A stretch of 61,542 nt of DNA from Lactobacillus gallinarum DSM 10532 = JCM 2011 (GTDB taxonomy: Bacteria; Bacillota; Bacilli; Lactobacillales; Lactobacillaceae): the NCBI RefSeq assembly GCF_001434975.1, contig NZ_AZEL01000079.1:1-61542 (forward strand), given 5' to 3'. Below the pieces are notes generated by a model that saw only the letters and a list, made by a program, of their open reading frames with translations, made no database searches and was not told where the DNA came from. Shown one piece after another: positions 59,635-61,542 of this stretch. Made by a program: the position numbers and the translations under genes. Positions within the stretch are counted from its first letter, which is position 1. The number at the start of each line of letters is the position of its first letter.

Positions 59635-60282
59635 ATGATGAATCCTGATTTTGCAATTGTCTTAAATTTTAAAATAAACGGAAATGCGGATGCGGACTTT
59701 TTAGTCAAAACTGCTAGAAACATTGGTGCACGTGCCGTGATAACCAATGCTCAAAAAGACGATTTTAAAGAAGCTTGCAGCAAATACACTATTTTTCTAG
59801 CTGACGAAGCAGACGGTGTCGATTTAAACAGTGATGATGTAATTGACACTATTGTTACTAATCGTCAAAATGGCAAAAATACTATCATTAACATCCCTGT
59901 AACCGACGGTAAATTTGACGATACTACTCAAAAGTTGCTTGATACCATTAATTCTTGGATGCACTTATTTGGTCATGCTTTAAATGAAGGCAAAAGTAGC
60001 ACTCTTGAAAGCAACAATGGTTTTATTTTAGAGAATCGGCACGCAGATTACCAAAAATATGTTTTTGTAAAACGACCACTCCCTGAAAAAATTGAGGTTA
60101 CCGGTTTAACTCAAGAACCTAACCGCGTTGAATGGATCGATCACAGAACTGATCTTGATTTTACTTTTAAAGACAGTAAATTGATCATCAATCTTACTGA
60201 ACCAGAAAGTGATTTAGCTTGGCAAGTTTTGCGTATCCAAGCACATCGTCCAGAAGACGACATCATTCACACTGAATTCTAA
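59635..60282 (+). CDS. Hypothetical protein, possibly fucosidase-related C-terminus
   Basis: A 215-aa cytosolic protein. Residues 1-110 look like an alpha/beta domain (FLVKTARNIGARAVITNAQKDDFKEACSKY, TVTNRQNGKNTIINIPV), residues 110-215 a beta domain (KIEVTGLTQEPNRVEWID, FKDSKLIINL) reminiscent of the C-terminal domain of GH29 fucosidases, but no catalytic domain is present. Strong ribosome site AAGGAGG. Function not assigned. Confidence 0.6.
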   Translation: MMNPDFAIVLNFKINGNADADFLVKTARNIGARAVITNAQKDDFKEACSKYTIFLADEADGVDLNSDDVIDTIVTNRQNGKNTIINIPVTDGKFDDTTQKLLDTINSWMHLFGHALNEGKSSTLESNNGFILENRHADYQKYVFVKRPLPEKIEVTGLTQEPNRVEWIDHRTDLDFTFKDSKLIINLTEPESDLAWQVLRIQAHRPEDDIIHTEF

Positions 60283-60283
60283 C

Positions 60284-60314
60284 AAAAAACCTTCTCGCAA
60301 TGAGAAGTTTTTTT
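60284..60314. terminator. Terminator between converging genes
   Basis: Stem CTTCTC/GAGAAG extended by A/T pairs on both sides, 5-nt loop, T7. Confidence 0.8.
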
Positions 60315-61107
60315 AGTTAATCTTCGATCCATTATCATAGAATTTTCTAAAGCGATGAGCTTCTTTGTCTAAAGTGATCTCATCATTTACTTGAGATAAT
60401 TTATAGCCCACAAAATACGGAGGAGCCTCAAAACGGGTAATATATTTAGCACAAACACCACCATCTTCGCGTGGATAGAAGAACAAATTGTATGAATCAC
60501 ATCTGCCATTGTACATGATATTAAGCAAGTATTTAGCACCGCTCTGAATCCAATCTGCCCATAGGTCAATACTATCCTTAGTTAAAAGATTAATATTTAA
60601 TTCTGTATATCCTTGTACGGGGTGTTCGGCAATATTGACTTCTACCCCATTTTCATCAAAAAGCGTTTCACCTTCAAAATTATTAGGGTGAATATATTTA
60701 TAGCCATCTTCATGCTCAAGGCCCACAATCTGCATGTGTGGGTGAATCAAAGAACCGCCTGAATGCGGACCATAGTTTTTATACCAAACAACGGTCTGAT
60801 AATCTTTATTAGCCGCCATTTTTTCAAAACATGCAAGGCTAAACCGCATCAATTTACGATTATGCTCTTTAGTATAAATACTAATATCACCATGGTGATC
60901 GCTTGATTCAATTAATACGGTCTGATTAGTATCACGCAGAGTAGGATATTTATTTTTCAGCCAAATCATGTCATCTTCTTTTTGATAAATATCAGTTAAA
61001 TTAGCTACATCACAAAATGGACAAACCCTCTTCTTTTTGTCCTTACGGTAAGACTGCGGCTTATCTTTTGCAATATTCATTTGAAAAACAAGTGGATCAT
61101 TATTCAT
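60313..61107 (-). CDS. DUF4931/GalT-like HIT-superfamily protein
   Basis: A 264-aa protein related to galactose-1-phosphate uridylyltransferase: zinc motif CPFC near residue 29, DHHGDISIYTKEHNRKL, and GGSLIHPHMQIVGLE carrying the HxH nucleotidyl-transfer signature (HPH). DUF4931 proteins are of unknown substrate. ATG at 61107 follows GAGGGA; the longer frame begins within it. Confidence 0.85.
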   Translation of the reverse strand: MNNDPLVFQMNIAKDKPQSYRKDKKKRVCPFCDVANLTDIYQKEDDMIWLKNKYPTLRDTNQTVLIESSDHHGDISIYTKEHNRKLMRFSLACFEKMAANKDYQTVVWYKNYGPHSGGSLIHPHMQIVGLEHEDGYKYIHPNNFEGETLFDENGVEVNIAEHPVQGYTELNINLLTKDSIDLWADWIQSGAKYLLNIMYNGRCDSYNLFFYPREDGGVCAKYITRFEAPPYFVGYKLSQVNDEITLDKEAHRFRKFYDNGSKIN

Positions 61108-61265
61108 ATTTTCCCTCAAAGTATGTTAAAATTAATAACGTATGTTATTATGAAAATATTATTCTGAAAGTATTATATAGTAACTTTACTAGGATAAAAA
61201 TAGTTGCTATACTGTTTCAAAGCAAACGCTTATTCGAAAATCTAATGAGATAGGTATTTGATAAA

Positions 61266-61514
61266 ATGCAATCTAGAACGGAACTTAGAAAACATAATAA
61301 TCGAAATAATCTCTATTTAATAATTATCGGCGTAATTGTCATAATTGCAATTATTGGTGGTGTGATTTTTTACAATAAGAAGGTAGAAAGCGAACAACGT
61401 GAGCGTGCCTTTGCTTCTACTCACTTCAATCCTAATGTTACAATCTATGGCGTTAAGGTCGGCAAATTAACAGTTAATAAAGCTACGAGACTGTCAAATC
61501 TTTTGTGTAAATAG
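61266..61514 (+). pseudogene. Membrane-anchored PG-binding/L,D-transpeptidase-type gene, cut by an insertion
   Basis: The first 73 codons encode a basic start, one membrane helix (IIIGVIVIIAIIGGVIFY, residues 19-36) and the beginning of a domain (FNPNVTIYGVKVGKLTVNKA) with the N-V-x-I-x-G-V-x-V-G-x-L-T pattern that opens the PG_binding_4 domain of YkuD-type transpeptidases and VanW-like proteins. The frame then enters foreign sequence at about 61487 and stops at 61514. The rest of the gene should lie beyond the insertion, outside the window. Confidence 0.7.
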
Positions 61515-61542
61515 TTCTTTCTCGCAAATTGATTTTTTAATT
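61487..61542. mobile_element. End of an insertion sequence (probably IS256-type), partial
   Basis: From GAGACTGTCAAATC onward the sequence no longer fits the interrupted gene. The pattern GAGACTGTCAAA...TTTTGTGTAAATA resembles IS256-family inverted-repeat ends, which carry a TTGTGTAAA-like stretch. Only 56 nt are visible, so the family is tentative and no transposase is seen. Confidence 0.5.

Noticed and set aside
1-61542. CRISPR array, prophage or conjugative element
   Set aside because: No regularly spaced repeats, cas genes, integrase, structural phage genes or mobilisation genes are visible; the only mobile DNA is at the two edges.

Overview
The window is AT-rich Firmicute DNA whose gene content points to a homofermentative Lactobacillus of the acidophilus/helveticus/crispatus type. 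Signs are the rsmG-noc-soj-spo0J-DUF951-ychF block (normally near oriC), a Lys-type MurE next to an aspartate racemase (L-Lys/D-Asp wall chemistry), PepF, a PepD-type C69 dipeptidase, a cinnamoyl-esterase-like hydrolase, fruRKA, an L-lactate permease and TnpB/IS debris at both ends. The species call is inference. I see no tRNA, rRNA or CRISPR array.

Layout. 1-1.3 kb: 5' part of a TnpB gene (reverse strand, cut by the window edge) with its hairpin end and a terminator. 1.3-8 kb: guanylate kinase paralogue, DUF2187-like protein, O-antigen-ligase-like membrane protein holding a perfect Bacillus-type parS sequence, a membrane protein, nrdI-nrdF, small secreted and Lys-tailed proteins, a C39-type peptidase. 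8-18 kb: split ThrE exporter with a possible sRNA behind it, ABC-F ATPase, DUF554, LCP ligase, PepF, lactate permease with a putative immunity gene. 18-25 kb: metal ABC importer with a SmtB-like ArsR regulator, then fruRKA. 25-27.3 kb: NatAB-like ABC exporter. 27.3-34.8 kb: two clusters of tiny membrane proteins and three DUF2975 proteins with one XRE regulator, separated by a GH31 alpha-glucosidase with a cre site. 35-39.3 kb: racD-murE and a two-component system. 39.4-43 kb: LmrCD-like heterodimeric ABC exporter. 43-49.3 kb: DUF1129, ychF, DUF951, spo0J, soj, noc, rsmG and cvpA. 49.3-54.9 kb: ApbE, tyrosine phosphatase, two NADPH:FMN reductases, TetR, PepD. 54.9-61.5 kb: HrtRBA-like efflux operon with paired operators, phosphatase, esterase, YaaA, DUF4931, and a truncated membrane-anchored gene interrupted by what looks like an IS256-type end.

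Most noteworthy. (1) An nrdI-nrdF pair without nrdE, in which the NrdF-like protein keeps Trp31, Tyr105 and Glu98/Glu158 but has lost four of six metal ligands, including both histidines. (2) A DUF2975/small-membrane-protein system in which three promoters carry the same 9-mer CGATAATTA at the same place between -35 and -10, suggesting one regulon, perhaps under the embedded XRE protein. (3) Two identical-design 13-bp operators flanking the HrtR-like TetR promoter. (4) A SmtB-type zinc-sensor motif in an ArsR protein beside a metal uptake operon. (5) Two possible free-standing small RNAs.
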